Numbered from the stretch's first letter, positions 9,132-18,657 are shown. The stretch: DNA of 64,000 bases from Bifidobacterium moraviense (GCF_012932365.1 NZ_JAAIIH010000001.1:310001-374000), one strand, 5' to 3'. Program-made: numbers and translations. Notes: generated by a model not told the origin, from the letters alone.

Positions 9132-10613
9132 ATGCTGACCCTGCGCAACATCAAGGTGTGGAACACCGACGAGGTCATCGATCTGGTCGTGCCCAGCGCG
9201 CACGCCGGATTGTTCGCCGAGGACGGCGCCGCGACGGACGGCGACGTCGACGCCACGGGGCTCACGCTCGCCCCCGGATTCGCGGACCCGCACGTGCACT
9301 ACCGCGACCCCGGCCAGACCTACAAGGAGTCCATGGTCTCCGGATGCGCGGCGGCGGCGTCCGGCGGCTACACGAACGTGCTCGTCATGCCCAACACCGT
9401 GCCTGCGATGGACGGCGAACCCGTGCGCGCAGGCGAGCCGGGCGCCAGCGAGGTGCTCGACGCCGGCTACGGCACGGTCATCGACTACCTGCAGCACTAC
9501 GGCGAGGCGCACGACGTGGCGCTGCCCGTGCGCTACGACCTGTGCGTGTGCGCGTCCAAGGGCCGTGCGGGGCGCGAGGCGACCGAATTCGCGCGCTGGC
9601 GCCGCTACATGCCCGGCGTGGACGACGAGACGAAGGACGCCGCCCAGCTCGCGCACCCGGTCACGGCGATCAGCGACGACGGATCGGCCGTCACGCCCGC
9701 CACGCTGGACGACGTGTTCGCGCTGGCGAAGGAGTCCGGCCTGCCGCTCATCGAGCACTGCGAGCACCATGACGCCGGCGCCGTCAACGAAGGCTCCGTG
9801 TCCCGCAGGCTGGGCGTGCCCGGCATCCCCGAGGACACCGAGCTGCGCGTGGTGGAGCGCGACATCGCCAAGGCGCGCGAGACCGGCGTGCACGTGCACT
9901 TCCAGCATGTGAGCACCGCCATCAGCTTCGACGCGATCCGCAGGGCCAAGGCCGAAGGCCTGCCCGTCACCTGCGAGACCGCGCCGCACTATCTGGCGCT
10001 GAGCGACGAGGCGCTGCTCGAATACGGCACGCTCGCCAAGATGAACCCGCCGCTGCGCAGCGAGGCGGACCGCGAGGCCACCGTGGCGGCCATCGCCGAC
10101 GGCACCGTGGACATGCTCGCCACCGACCACGCGCCGCACACGCTCGAGGAGAAGGAACGCGGATTCCTCGAGGCGCCCAACGGCATCATCGGACTCGAAT
10201 GCGCGTACGGCGTGGCGCACAGGGTGCTCGTGGACGGCGGACACATCTCCGACGCGCGCCTGATCGAGCTCATGTCCGTGGCGCCCGAGCGCCTCATGGG
10301 GCACGAGGCCACCGACGTGGCCGCCCTCGTGGAGGCGTTCTCCGAGCCGGCGCCCAACGAGGCGCATGGCGGGGAACCCGACGGTCCCGGCACCGGCGCG
10401 GAGAGCCGCAACCGGCTGCTGGACCTGTCCAGGGTGGACGATCCGGACGCCGTGGACCTCGTGGTGCTCGCCACCGACGCGGCGTGGACCGTGGATCCGG
10501 AGCGCTTCCACTCCAAGGCGCGCAACACGCCGTTCGGCGGATGGGACGTGACGGGCCGCCCGCTGGCCACGATCATCGGCTCCGGGCTCGCCTTCAGCAG
10601 GCTGCACGCGTAG
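9132..10613 (+). CDS. pyrC: Dihydroorotase
   Basis: This amidohydrolase cyclises carbamoyl aspartate to dihydroorotate. The metal-binding HVHYRDPG motif is at about residue 53, with further ligands in EHCEHH, HFQHVST and ATDHAPHT. The 493-residue length exceeds the usual 425 or so because of an acidic, Pro/Gly-rich insert near residues 400-435 (PNEAHGGEPDGPGTGAE) before the C-terminal strand. The ATG at 9132 follows GAAGGGAACCC and is preferred; an upstream ATG at 9096 has no clear ribosome site. It is a type I (class I) DHOase by its motifs. Confidence 0.95.
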   Translation: MLTLRNIKVWNTDEVIDLVVPSAHAGLFAEDGAATDGDVDATGLTLAPGFADPHVHYRDPGQTYKESMVSGCAAAASGGYTNVLVMPNTVPAMDGEPVRAGEPGASEVLDAGYGTVIDYLQHYGEAHDVALPVRYDLCVCASKGRAGREATEFARWRRYMPGVDDETKDAAQLAHPVTAISDDGSAVTPATLDDVFALAKESGLPLIEHCEHHDAGAVNEGSVSRRLGVPGIPEDTELRVVERDIAKARETGVHVHFQHVSTAISFDAIRRAKAEGLPVTCETAPHYLALSDEALLEYGTLAKMNPPLRSEADREATVAAIADGTVDMLATDHAPHTLEEKERGFLEAPNGIIGLECAYGVAHRVLVDGGHISDARLIELMSVAPERLMGHEATDVAALVEAFSEPAPNEAHGGEPDGPGTGAESRNRLLDLSRVDDPDAVDLVVLATDAAWTVDPERFHSKARNTPFGGWDVTGRPLATIIGSGLAFSRLHA

Positions 10614-10691
10614 CCGCATGCCGCGGCGACGGGCCGCGGCGGAACGCGCGCCACGGGACGCGCACAGGAACGTTCGAGGAAAGGAACCGAT

Positions 10692-11645
10692 ATGGACCGC
10701 TTGATCGAGGCGATCGAGGCGAAGCAGAACCCCAGCGTCGTCGGACTCGACCCCACCGAGGCGCTCGTGCCCCCGCAGGTGGTGGCGAGCTTCGCCGACG
10801 AGGTGCGCGGCGAAGTCGAAAGCGACGAGGAGGCGCCCGCGGCGCAGCTCGCCGTCGCGTTCTACGAATTCAACCGCGCCGTCATCGACGCCGTGGCCGA
10901 CATCGTGCCCGCCGTCAAGCCGCAGATCGCCATGTACGAGGCGCTCGGCACCAGCGGCGTCGACGTGTACACGATGACCTGCGAGTACGCGCGCGAACAG
11001 GGCCTGTACGTGCTCGGCGACATCAAGCGCGGCGACATCGGCTCCACGGCCGCCGCCTACGCGCATCACCTGAGCGGCGTGGGGGAGTACGACCCGTGGC
11101 ACGAGGACGCCGTCACCGTCAACCCGTACCTCGGCACCGACGGCATCACCCCGTTCGTCGACGCCGCGGCCGCCGCTGACAAGGACATCTTCGCGCTCGT
11201 GCGCACCTCCAACCCGTCCTCCAGCGAGATCCAGGAACTCGAGCTGGCCGACGGCGGCAAGGTGTACGAGCACGTCGCCGACCTCGTGGAGCGCTGGGGC
11301 GAATCCACGCGCGGCAAGCGCGGCTACTCGCGCGTCGGCGCCGTCGTGGGCGCCACGCATCCCGAGGAGGGCAGGGCGCTGCGCGAGCGCATGCCGCACA
11401 CGTTCTTCCTCGTGCCCGGCTACGGCGCGCAGGGCGGCACGGCGGCCGACGTGGCCGGCATGTTCGATCAGGACGGCTCCGGCGCGATCGTCAACTCGTC
11501 GCGCGGCATCATCGGCGCTTGGAAGAAGACCGGATCGTACGGCGAGGCCATGAGCGCGGACGAGGCGCTGGACCTCGTCGCGGAATCGGCGCGCGCCGCC
11601 GCGATCGACATGCGCGACAGCCTGCGCGTGGCCGTGTACCGCTGA
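10692..11645 (+). CDS. pyrF: Orotidine 5'-phosphate decarboxylase
   Basis: PyrF decarboxylates OMP to UMP, the final step of the pathway. The 317-residue length and sequence match the long actinobacterial type 2 family. SVVGLDP is at the N-terminus and the catalytic DIKRGDIGSTA motif carries the Lys/Asp network. VGAVVGATHPEE and LVPGYGAQGG form the phosphate-binding end. The ATG at 10692 follows GGAAAGGAACCG. It lies 78 bases after pyrC within the same operon. Confidence 0.96.
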   Translation: MDRLIEAIEAKQNPSVVGLDPTEALVPPQVVASFADEVRGEVESDEEAPAAQLAVAFYEFNRAVIDAVADIVPAVKPQIAMYEALGTSGVDVYTMTCEYAREQGLYVLGDIKRGDIGSTAAAYAHHLSGVGEYDPWHEDAVTVNPYLGTDGITPFVDAAAAADKDIFALVRTSNPSSSEIQELELADGGKVYEHVADLVERWGESTRGKRGYSRVGAVVGATHPEEGRALRERMPHTFFLVPGYGAQGGTAADVAGMFDQDGSGAIVNSSRGIIGAWKKTGSYGEAMSADEALDLVAESARAAAIDMRDSLRVAVYR

Positions 11646-11724
11646 CCCGCGACCGCCGCGCCTCCGGCACGTTCCGAGGCCCACGTACCGCAATCACGAC
11701 CATCAGCATCAGAAGGATTCAACC

Positions 11725-12561
11725 ATGACCACCCCCACCGCAACCGCACCGTCCGCACCGCCCGCCGCGGACATCGTGGCGCAGGCCACAGCGGCCGGAT
11801 TCTTCCCGCCGCGCCACCCCGTGCGGGTGACCCGCGTCGACGAACTCGTCCCCGGCGTGACGCGCCTCGCGTTCCGCGACCCGTACGTCGCCGAACACGC
11901 CAGGCCCGCACAGTTCGTGGACCTGTTCAGCCCCGACCCGCTCAGGCCCATGCCGCGCCCGTTCGGCGTGAGCGAAGTGGACGGCGACGAGGTGAGCGTG
12001 ATCTTCGCGGTCATCGGCAAGGGCACCGCCGATCTGGCGAGGCTCGAGCCCGGCGACATGATCGACGTGCTCGGACCGCTCGGCCGTCCGTTCAACGTCA
12101 GGGAGGCCGCGCACTATGTGCTCGTAGGCGGCGGACTCGGCGTGCCGCCGCTCATCCACACGGCGCAGCGCCTCGCCGACCGCGACGACGTGACCTGCAC
12201 CGCGGTGTTCGGCTACCGCAACGAGCACTTCGCGGACCGGTACGTGGGCCGCTACGCGGACACCACGCTGAGCATCGACGAGTCCGAGGGCAACGTGATC
12301 ACGCTGCTCGACCGCCACGAGGAGGCGCTGCTGGGATCCGGCGGCAAGGTGACGATCCTCTCCTGCGGACCGCTGCCGATGATGAAGGCCGTGGCCTCGT
12401 GGGCCGCGAAGCGCGATCTGCCCTGCCAGCTGAGCATGGAGCAGCACATGGGCTGCGGCTACGGCACGTGCGTGCTGTGCACCGTGGACACCGTGGACGG
12501 ACGGCTCAAGGTGTGCTCGGACGGCCCGGTGTTCACCCGCGAGCAGCTGGGATGGGAGTGA
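11725..12561 (+). CDS. pyrK: Dihydroorotate dehydrogenase electron-transfer subunit
   Basis: PyrK is the FAD/[2Fe-2S] partner that passes electrons from class 1B dihydroorotate dehydrogenase to NAD+. The 278-residue protein has an FAD-binding barrel with RPMPRPFGVSE and an NAD-binding Rossmann segment (VLVGGGLGVPPL). Near the C-terminus MGCGYGTCVLC plus VCSDGPVF hold the four cluster cysteines. The ATG at 11725 follows AGAAGGATTCAACC. Pairing with pyrD four bases downstream confirms the class 1B, NAD-linked enzyme, suited to anaerobic growth. Confidence 0.96.
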   Translation: MTTPTATAPSAPPAADIVAQATAAGFFPPRHPVRVTRVDELVPGVTRLAFRDPYVAEHARPAQFVDLFSPDPLRPMPRPFGVSEVDGDEVSVIFAVIGKGTADLARLEPGDMIDVLGPLGRPFNVREAAHYVLVGGGLGVPPLIHTAQRLADRDDVTCTAVFGYRNEHFADRYVGRYADTTLSIDESEGNVITLLDRHEEALLGSGGKVTILSCGPLPMMKAVASWAAKRDLPCQLSMEQHMGCGYGTCVLCTVDTVDGRLKVCSDGPVFTREQLGWE

Positions 12562-12565
12562 GACG

Positions 12566-13537
12566 ATGGCGAACGTGACTTCGACCGCGACGATGGACAA
12601 GCCGGCGATGAACCCGTACGAGGCGCACGAGTGGAAGCATCCCACCGTGGTGGCGGGCGTGACGTGGAAGAACCCCGTGGGCACCGCCTCCGGCACGTTC
12701 CAGTACGCCGCCGTGCGCTGGTTCTACGATGTGAGCCAGCTCGGCACGGTGTGCACCAAGGGCGTCTCCCCGGTGCCGTGGGAGGGCAACCCCGGCGTGC
12801 GCACCGCCGAGGGGCCCGGCAGCAACATCAACGCCGTGGGACTGCAGAATCCCGGCGTGGACCACTATCTGGTGGACGACCTGCCCAAGCTCAAGGCGGC
12901 GGGCGCCACCGTCATCTCGAACGTGGCGGGCCACTGCGACGACGACTACGCGCAGGTGGTGGAGAAGCTCGCCGATTCCCCGGCGGACATGCTGGAGATC
13001 AACGTGAGCTGCCCGAACGTGAGCCACGGCGGCATGAGCGTGGGCGCCGACCCGGACGCGCTCTACCGGCTCATCTCCCGTCTGCGCGAGCTCACGGACA
13101 AGCCGATGATCGTCAAGCTCACGCCCAACGTCACCGACATCACCCTGCCCGCGCGAGCCGCGGTGGAGGCGGGCGCGGACGCGCTGAGCCTCATCAACAC
13201 CGTCGTCGGCATGCGCATCGACGTCCGCACCGGCAGACCGATCATCGACCACGTGACCGGCGGCGTGTCCGGGCCGGCCGTGCTGCCCATCGGCCTGGCG
13301 CGCGTGTGGCAGGTGCGCACCGCGCTGCCCGAGGTGCCGATCATCGGCATCGGCGGCATCGACTCCGGCGAGAAGGCGCTGGAGTACCTGTACGCCGGCG
13401 CCAACGCCGTGGAGGTGGGCGCCGCCGCGCTGTTCGATCCGATCGCGCCGCTGCGCGTGGCGCGCGAGCTGGACGACCTGCTGGACGACCGCCCCGAGCT
13501 CGCCGCCAAGCTCGCCGCCGGCAGGACATGGCGCTGA
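12566..13537 (+). CDS. pyrD: Dihydroorotate dehydrogenase, class 1B catalytic subunit
   Basis: PyrD oxidises dihydroorotate to orotate on bound FMN. The 323-residue protein has a 19-residue N-terminal extension before [16 protein letters not shown]. The active-site loop [13 protein letters not shown] carries the catalytic cysteine typical of cytosolic class 1 enzymes. Phosphate binding of FMN is seen in [27 protein letters not shown]. It starts at the ATG at 12566, five bases after the pyrK stop. No membrane anchor is present. Confidence 0.97.
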   Translation: MANVTSTATMDKPAMNPYEAHEWKHPTVVAGVTWKNPVGTASGTFQYAAVRWFYDVSQLGTVCTKGVSPVPWEGNPGVRTAEGPGSNINAVGLQNPGVDHYLVDDLPKLKAAGATVISNVAGHCDDDYAQVVEKLADSPADMLEINVSCPNVSHGGMSVGADPDALYRLISRLRELTDKPMIVKLTPNVTDITLPARAAVEAGADALSLINTVVGMRIDVRTGRPIIDHVTGGVSGPAVLPIGLARVWQVRTALPEVPIIGIGGIDSGEKALEYLYAGANAVEVGAAALFDPIAPLRVARELDDLLDDRPELAAKLAAGRTWR

Positions 13538-13586
13538 CGGCGTTCCGCAAGAGCAATCCCGCACCAACCGAAGGAGCATCATCCAC

Positions 13587-14285
13587 ATGACCACCACGAG
13601 CCTCGACCATCGCTTCACCGAGTTCCTGCTCGCCTCGCAAGCGCTCAAGTTCGGCGAGTTCACCCTCAAGTCCGGCCGCAGGTCGCCGTACTTCATCAAC
13701 GCCGGCGCGTTCAACGACGGCCGCAAGATCGCCACGCTCGGCGCGTTCTACGCCGAGAAGATCGCGTCCGAGATCGCCGCCGGCAACCTGCCCGCGGACA
13801 TCGACACCGTGTTCGGCCCCGCCTACAAGGGCATCCCGTTGGCCGTGTCCACGGCGATCGCGCTGACCGGCGCGCACGACATGGAGATCGGCTACACGTT
13901 CGATCGCAAGGAGAAGAAGGACCACGGCGACGGCGGCATGATGGTGGGCACGCAGCTGACGGACGGCATGAAGGTGCTGCTCGTCGACGACGTGATGACC
14001 GCCGGCACCGCCGTGCGCGAGGTGATCCCCAAGCTCAGGGCCGAGGCGGACGTCGAGGTCGTGGGCCTCGTGCTGTCCGTGGACCGCATGGAGAAGACGA
14101 AGGATTCCGACACGTCGGCCGTGAAGGCCGTGGAGGCGGAGTTCGGCTTCCCCGTGTTCTCCATCGCCAACGTGCGCGAGATCTTCGAAGCCGGCCAGCA
14201 CATCGCCACCGCGTCCGGCGAGCCGTACGTGACGCCGCGGATCAAGGCCGCCGCCGACGCGTACCTCGCCGAATACGGCGCCTGA
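13587..14285 (+). CDS. pyrE: Orotate phosphoribosyltransferase
   Basis: PyrE makes OMP from orotate and PRPP. The 232-residue length is normal. The PRPP-binding motif [16 protein letters not shown] is clear at about residues 131-146, and [10 protein letters not shown] and DRKEKKDHG are the expected substrate loops. The ATG at 13587 follows CGAAGGAGCATCATCC. It is the last gene of the operon. carAB and a PyrR regulator are not in the operon, so their functions must be elsewhere. Confidence 0.97.
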   Translation: MTTTSLDHRFTEFLLASQALKFGEFTLKSGRRSPYFINAGAFNDGRKIATLGAFYAEKIASEIAAGNLPADIDTVFGPAYKGIPLAVSTAIALTGAHDMEIGYTFDRKEKKDHGDGGMMVGTQLTDGMKVLLVDDVMTAGTAVREVIPKLRAEADVEVVGLVLSVDRMEKTKDSDTSAVKAVEAEFGFPVFSIANVREIFEAGQHIATASGEPYVTPRIKAAADAYLAEYGA

Positions 14286-14328
14286 TCTGCGCGTGCGCCA
14301 CGGGCGCCCCCGAACCGCGCGAATAGCG

Positions 14329-14368
14329 AGTGAGGCTCCGACGGATATGCATCCGTCGGAGCCTCACT
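14329..14368. terminator. Bidirectional terminator hairpin after pyrE
   Basis: An 18-base perfect inverted repeat (14329-14346 with 14351-14368) closes a four-base ATGC loop. It lies between the convergent pyrE and flavin reductase genes and could stop transcription from both sides. T-runs are short. Confidence 0.75.
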
Positions 14369-14396
14369 TACATATTGACGCCGAGCGTCGGTACGA

Positions 14397-14963
14397 TCAG
14401 GCGTTCAGCGCGGCCAGCAGATCGTCGGCCTGCTTGGCGAGGGCCTGCTTGGTCTCCTCGGTGAACTCGTTCTTGCCGGTGGTGAACGCCTCGGGCGCGA
14501 GGGAGGCGCCGGTGCCCTCGCCGTCGACGAGCGTGTTCTTGGTGAAGTCGAAGCTGAACAGCTCGGCCAGCTTGGAGCGCACGCCCTTGCCGGCGGACTG
14601 GCCGGCGATGGAGGCGAGGGCCACGGTCTTGCCGCTCAGCGCGGTCGGGCCGCCGAAGTCATAGTCCTTGAGCGGACGGGACAGCCAGTCGAGCAGGTTC
14701 TTCAGCACGCCCGGGTAGCTGTAGTTGTACTCGGGGGAGAAGATCCAGATGGCGTCGGCGTCCACGACCTCCTGACGCACGCGGGTCACGGCGGCCGGGG
14801 TGGGGTACTCGTCGTCCTGGTCGAACAGCGGGACGTCCGCGTAGTCGAGGTAGGAGACCTCGGCGCCCTTGGCCTTGAGATCGGCCTCGGCGAGACCAGC
14901 GAGCTCCTTGTTGAAGGACTGCTCGCGCAGGGAGCCGACGATGAACAGGATCTTCTTGGACAT
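14397..14963 (-). CDS. NADPH-dependent FMN reductase family protein
   Basis: This 188-residue flavodoxin-fold protein opens with KILFIVGSLREQSFNKELA, the FMN phosphate-binding loop of NAD(P)H-dependent FMN/quinone/azo reductases. The second flavin contact is SPEYNYSYPGVLKNLLDWLS at residues 87-106. A start at 14963 is preceded by GAGGAAAGC. It is transcribed away from, and 290 bases downstream of, a LysR gene on the same strand. An inverted repeat (TATATC...GATATA) lies in its promoter zone. A redox or quinone-detoxifying role is likely; the acceptor is unknown. Confidence 0.88.
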   Translation of the reverse strand: MSKKILFIVGSLREQSFNKELAGLAEADLKAKGAEVSYLDYADVPLFDQDDEYPTPAAVTRVRQEVVDADAIWIFSPEYNYSYPGVLKNLLDWLSRPLKDYDFGGPTALSGKTVALASIAGQSAGKGVRSKLAELFSFDFTKNTLVDGEGTGASLAPEAFTTGKNEFTEETKQALAKQADDLLAALNA

Positions 14964-15022
14964 GCTTTCCTCCTGATGGTGACTGCTTCACGCCGCGTGC
15001 GGCGCATCAACTCATTAGGAAA

Positions 15023-15041
15023 TATATCATGCTGAGATATA
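15023..15041. promoter_or_regulatory. Inverted repeat upstream of the flavin reductase gene
   Basis: TATATC (15023-15028) and GATATA (15036-15041) form a perfect inverted repeat with 7-base spacing, 60 bases before the reductase start. It may be the binding site of the neighbouring LysR protein or overlap the promoter. This is inference from position and symmetry. Confidence 0.35.
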
Positions 15042-15164
15042 CCGACACGGCCGATACGCCCACGGCGGATATCGGAATAATCGATGGCGGGCTATCGGGA
15101 CGGGTTCCGTGGGGCCGCGTCCCTCGGAATTTCGCTGTACTACGTGCGTGCATAACAGCGCTCC

Positions 15165-15206
15165 CCCACTGTATTGCCGACGTGCAATACAGTGGGGGAG
15201 CGGGTG
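15165..15206 (-). terminator. Hairpin downstream of the LysR gene
   Basis: GCTCCCCCACTGTATTG pairs perfectly with CAATACAGTGGGGGAGC across an eight-base loop, giving a 17-base stem. It lies about 50 bases past the LysR stop codon and is the likely end of that transcript. Coordinates are good to a few bases. Confidence 0.6.
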
Positions 15207-15253
15207 CCGAAGTCACAGCGGGATGCCGAACGCCGGTCCGAACGATCGGCGGA

Positions 15254-16177
15254 CTAGTCGATCAGGTTGTAGCCGTGGTCGGCCACCACGGACTTGAGCT
15301 TGCTCAGATAGGTCTCCGCGGCGGCGGAGAGCTTGGCGCGTTCGTTGGTGATCCAGCCGACGAGCATGGTCTCGTCGGATTCGAGCGGCACGGTGACGAT
15401 CTTCTCGTTGTTGAGGTCGCCGTTGTCGATGCCCGTGCACACCGTGTAGCCGTTGAGGCCGATGATGAAGTTGAGGATCGTGGCGCGGTCGGTCACGTTG
15501 ATCTGCTTGGGGGAGTAGTCCGGCCAGACCGCCTCCTCGTAGAAGTAGAAGCTGCCCTCCTCGCCCTGCTCGTACTGGATGAACGGATAGGGCTTCAGAT
15601 CCTCCATGGTGATCTTCTTCTTGGCGGCCAGCGGGTTGGTGCGCGCCAGGAACACGTGCAGCGGGGCGCGGAACAGCGGGTGGAACGCGAGGTGCTTCTC
15701 GCGCAGCAGCTTGCCGATCACGTCCTTGTTGAAGTCGGACAGGTAGATGATGCCGAGGTCGGACTGCATGTTCGCGGTCTGGTTGATGATGTCGCGCGTG
15801 CGGGTCTCGCGGATCGTGAACTCGTACTCGTCGGATTTGATGGAGTTGATCATCTCCACGAACGCCTCGACGGCGAACATGTAGTGCTGCGTGGAGACCG
15901 TGCACAGCTGCTTGCGCGGCTTGGCGTGCTTGTAGCGCTCCTCGAGCAGGTCGGCCTGGTCGAGCACCTGACGGGCGTAGGTGAGGAATTCGGCGCCGTC
16001 CACCGTCAGCGCGATGCCCTGCGAGTGGCGCGTGAAGATCTCGATGCCGAGCTCGTTCTCGAGCTCCTTGACGGACGAGCTCAGCGCCGGCTGTGAGACG
16101 TAGAGCTCATGCGAGGCCTCGTTCATGGACCCGCATTCGACGATCTTGACGATGTAGCGCAGCTGGAGAATAGTCAT
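15254..16177 (-). CDS. LysR family transcriptional regulator
   Basis: The 307-residue protein has the LysR N-terminal winged helix (LQLRYIVKIVECGSMNEASHELYVSQPALSSSVKELENELG), followed by a linker helix and a periplasmic-binding-like effector domain from about residue 90. The N-terminal VSQPALSSSVKELE helix is the DNA reader. The start at 16177 is preceded on its strand by GAGGGGTATTAATTGCTCTT. It is on the same strand as, and upstream of, the flavin reductase. CysB/CysL-like regulators have similar openings, but the effector is not predictable. Confidence 0.92.
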   Translation of the reverse strand: MTILQLRYIVKIVECGSMNEASHELYVSQPALSSSVKELENELGIEIFTRHSQGIALTVDGAEFLTYARQVLDQADLLEERYKHAKPRKQLCTVSTQHYMFAVEAFVEMINSIKSDEYEFTIRETRTRDIINQTANMQSDLGIIYLSDFNKDVIGKLLREKHLAFHPLFRAPLHVFLARTNPLAAKKKITMEDLKPYPFIQYEQGEEGSFYFYEEAVWPDYSPKQINVTDRATILNFIIGLNGYTVCTGIDNGDLNNEKIVTVPLESDETMLVGWITNERAKLSAAAETYLSKLKSVVADHGYNLID

Positions 16178-16382
16178 AAGAGCAATTAATACCCCTCAGG
16201 GCCAACAGCGTCTCCGCTTATACCCCCTTGGCGTCCACACTGCGGCCGCGGACGTGGACCGCGGATCGGTTCCGACGCGCCGTGTCCCGCCGACGTCCCA
16301 CGATGCCGCATAATGGTCCGAGTCGAAAATCTGTTCGATTCCATCCGTTCGGCGATCCCGAACGTCCATCGAAGGAGCCTGC

Positions 16383-17159
16383 ATGCATCTGAGGAAGATC
16401 GCCGCCGCGCTGCTGGCGGCCGTCACCCTGCTCGTCCCGGCCGGATGCGCCGTGGACCCGTCCGCGATCGGCGATCTGATCGGCCCTTCGGCGTCCTCGG
16501 GCGCGCAGGTGACCGAATGGTCGCTGGCCGCCGCGCCGGACTACTACACGGTCACGGGCAAGGCCGACTTCACGGGCGTCACCCTGCCCGCCGCCGGCGA
16601 GATCACGTATGCGCAGCCCGACTCGCTCGGCCGCTCCGGCCGCGCCGTCGGCGTGATCACCAAGCAGCTGCGCGACGACGGCTCCGAGCGCGACCGCGAC
16701 ATGCCGAGCACCATCACCGGCTGGCCGAAGAGGAACCCCGAGGTGGACATCAACCTCACCGCGGACAACACGTGCGCACAGGACAAGTCCACCTGTCCGA
16801 AGAACACCTGCTACCACGGCTACCTGTTCAACAAGAGCCACCTCATCGCCAAGTCGCTGGGCGGCGCGGACAAGGCGGAGAACATGGTCACCGGCACCCG
16901 CACCCAGAACGTGGGGAAGAACAACCCCGCCGGAGGCATGGCGTACACGGAGACCGAGGCGCGCGACTGGATCGACAAGCATCCCGACGGCACGATCACG
17001 TACATGGCCACGCCGAACTACACGGGCAACGAGCTGCTGCCGCGCACCGTGACCGTGGACATCCGCACGTCCGACGGATCGATCGACCAGCACGTGACCG
17101 TGTGGAACACCGCCAACGGGTACTCGATCGACTACGCCAAGGGCGGCACGCTGCAGTAG
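16383..17159 (+). CDS. Secreted DNA/RNA non-specific endonuclease lipoprotein
   Basis: The 258-residue protein starts with a basic, hydrophobic signal peptide ending in the lipobox LVPAGC (Cys22), so it should be tethered to the outer face of the membrane. Its mature part resembles the beta-beta-alpha metal nucleases of the EndA/NucA type: the catalytic histidine sits in NKSHLIAKSLGG (about residue 156) and TGTRTQNVGKNN supplies the metal-binding asparagine. Two nearby cysteines (CAQDKSTC, CPKNTCYHG) may form disulfides. The ATG at 16383 follows GAAGGAGCCTGC. Roles could be nutrient scavenging from nucleic acids or DNA entry. Confidence 0.85.
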   Translation: MHLRKIAAALLAAVTLLVPAGCAVDPSAIGDLIGPSASSGAQVTEWSLAAAPDYYTVTGKADFTGVTLPAAGEITYAQPDSLGRSGRAVGVITKQLRDDGSERDRDMPSTITGWPKRNPEVDINLTADNTCAQDKSTCPKNTCYHGYLFNKSHLIAKSLGGADKAENMVTGTRTQNVGKNNPAGGMAYTETEARDWIDKHPDGTITYMATPNYTGNELLPRTVTVDIRTSDGSIDQHVTVWNTANGYSIDYAKGGTLQ

Positions 17160-17190
17160 GACCGGCGGCCTGAGGCGCGGGGAGACGCCG

Positions 17191-17814
17191 CTAGCGCAGC
17201 AGCGACAGCGGCGTCATGCGCTTGTTGATCTCGATGTACTTGGTGATCTCCTCCGGGGACTCCGTGAAGCCGCGGCGCACCCACAGCCAGATGATCGACG
17301 TGACGGAGGAGACCACCACCTCGGTGCCGTATTCATGCGGGATCGCGCCGAGCGCGGGGCGGATGTGCATCGCTTCAGCCTTCTCCTCGAGCAGCCGGCG
17401 CAGGATCTTCTTGGTCTCCTCGTACATCGTCATGTCGTGGCCGCTGCGGGTGACCGCGTCGAAGAACGCGGCGTCGTTGCGGATGTAGCGCAGCGCGGCC
17501 AGCGTGGACTGCGGGGAGATCACGTCGAGCACGCTCGGGTGCTGGCGGGCCGCGGTTCCGGGCTGCGGGACGGCCGCGGCGCCCGACGCCTCGGAATCGG
17601 TGAGGATGCGGCGCAGATCGAACAGGGCGTTGTCGAGGAGCTGCTGGCGCAAGTCGAACTTGTCCATGTAGTGCATGTAGAACGTGCCGCGGTTGATGCC
17701 CGCGATGCGCGCGATGTCGCTCACCGTCATCGCGTCGAAGCCCTTCTCCTTGAGCAGCTGCGTGAACGCGACCTTGATCTTGGCCTCGGTGCCGGTGTTG
17801 CGCTTCCTGACCAT
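17191..17814 (-). CDS. TetR family transcriptional regulator
   Basis: The 207-residue protein has a TetR helix-turn-helix at the N-terminus (AFTQLLKEKGFDAMTVSDIARIAGINRGTFYMHYMDKFDL) and a variable ligand domain. The ATG at 17814 follows GGAGATCGTC and is preferred; an ATG 12 bases upstream at 17826 is in frame. An inverted repeat, TCCATATC...GATATGGA (17822-17862), overlaps its start region and suggests autoregulation. No obvious target gene is adjacent: the flanking nuclease gene is convergent. Confidence 0.9.
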   Translation of the reverse strand: MVRKRNTGTEAKIKVAFTQLLKEKGFDAMTVSDIARIAGINRGTFYMHYMDKFDLRQQLLDNALFDLRRILTDSEASGAAAVPQPGTAARQHPSVLDVISPQSTLAALRYIRNDAAFFDAVTRSGHDMTMYEETKKILRRLLEEKAEAMHIRPALGAIPHEYGTEVVVSSVTSIIWLWVRRGFTESPEEITKYIEINKRMTPLSLLR

Positions 17815-17821
17815 GACGATC

Positions 17822-17862
17822 TCCATATCCGAATCAACAACGTGTCGTTCGAATGATATGGA
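17822..17862. promoter_or_regulatory. Candidate TetR operator
   Basis: TCCATATC at 17822-17829 pairs with GATATGGA at 17855-17862, with CGAA/TTCG continuing the symmetry inward. The site covers the region just upstream of the TetR start codon. Such placement is typical for autoregulated TetR genes. Confidence 0.45.
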
Positions 17863-17952
17863 GGCGGCTGACGAAAGTCAACACGGTGTGCGAACAGAGG
17901 GCGGACGGGAGGCTCACTCGTCCGTCTCCGGCATTCCTGCCCCGTTCGTGCG

Positions 17953-18528
17953 CTACCGTTCCGCCGCGGCGGGGTCGTACCACGTCAGCACCAGATGGGC
18001 GTCGCCGCCGGCATCGTGCCATCCGCGGAATCCGAGATCGTTCCAGGACAGCGGTTCGGCTGCGTCCGTGTCCTGCCGTCGCATGGAATCCGCCAGCTCG
18101 CCGCGCGTGGCTGCGGGCATGTTCAGGGCATCGGCCATGCAGACGAACTCCGGCGTCGTCTCGTATGCGTCCGCCGTGCCGTCGCCGCGGCGGCGGGGGG
18201 CCGCGACGGCGATCAGGACGTTCATGGGCGGATGCTTCTCCGTGGTTCCCGGGCTCCGTTCCTCCACCGAGAACGGACGTTCCGGTGCGAGACGCTCGTT
18301 GCAGGAATCCGCCAGCTCGACGATCTCGCTGCGCGTGAAGCGGCGGGACGTCCGCCCGGACAGCTCCCGGGCGCCCATGGATCCGTCGCCCGCTCCGGGA
18401 ACGCGGCCGCCTCCGCCGCAGGCCCACGAGCAGGAGAGGATCGCGACGGCCGCGGCCGCCGATGCGGTCGCGCGGACGATGCGTCTTGCGGCCACGCCGC
18501 CGATGTGGGTATTGCCGCTGCCGGTCAT
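17953..18528 (-). CDS. Putative lipoprotein of unknown function
   Basis: I do not recognise this family. With the ATG at 18528 the protein has 191 residues; a start at 18588 would add 20. The N-terminus has two arginines, an alanine-rich hydrophobic stretch and a possible lipobox (AILSC, or SWAC four residues later), followed by Gly-rich sequence. The rest is hydrophilic with no catalytic motif I can name. The C-terminal part (SWNDLGFRGWHDAGGDAHLVLTW) looks structured. It could be a surface-bound protein; codon use is less biased than in neighbours. Confidence 0.5.
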   Translation of the reverse strand: MTGSGNTHIGGVAARRIVRATASAAAAVAILSCSWACGGGGRVPGAGDGSMGARELSGRTSRRFTRSEIVELADSCNERLAPERPFSVEERSPGTTEKHPPMNVLIAVAAPRRRGDGTADAYETTPEFVCMADALNMPAATRGELADSMRRQDTDAAEPLSWNDLGFRGWHDAGGDAHLVLTWYDPAAAER

Positions 18529-18657
18529 GGGGATCACCGCCTTTGCCTTCCGTATCCGGCGCGCCGTCGCGTCCGGTGATGCCTTCATGCTATCCGCGCG
18601 GACGATGCGTGGGGAGGATCCGTCATGACGTGCATGACACGGCGTGCGCGAGACGCC

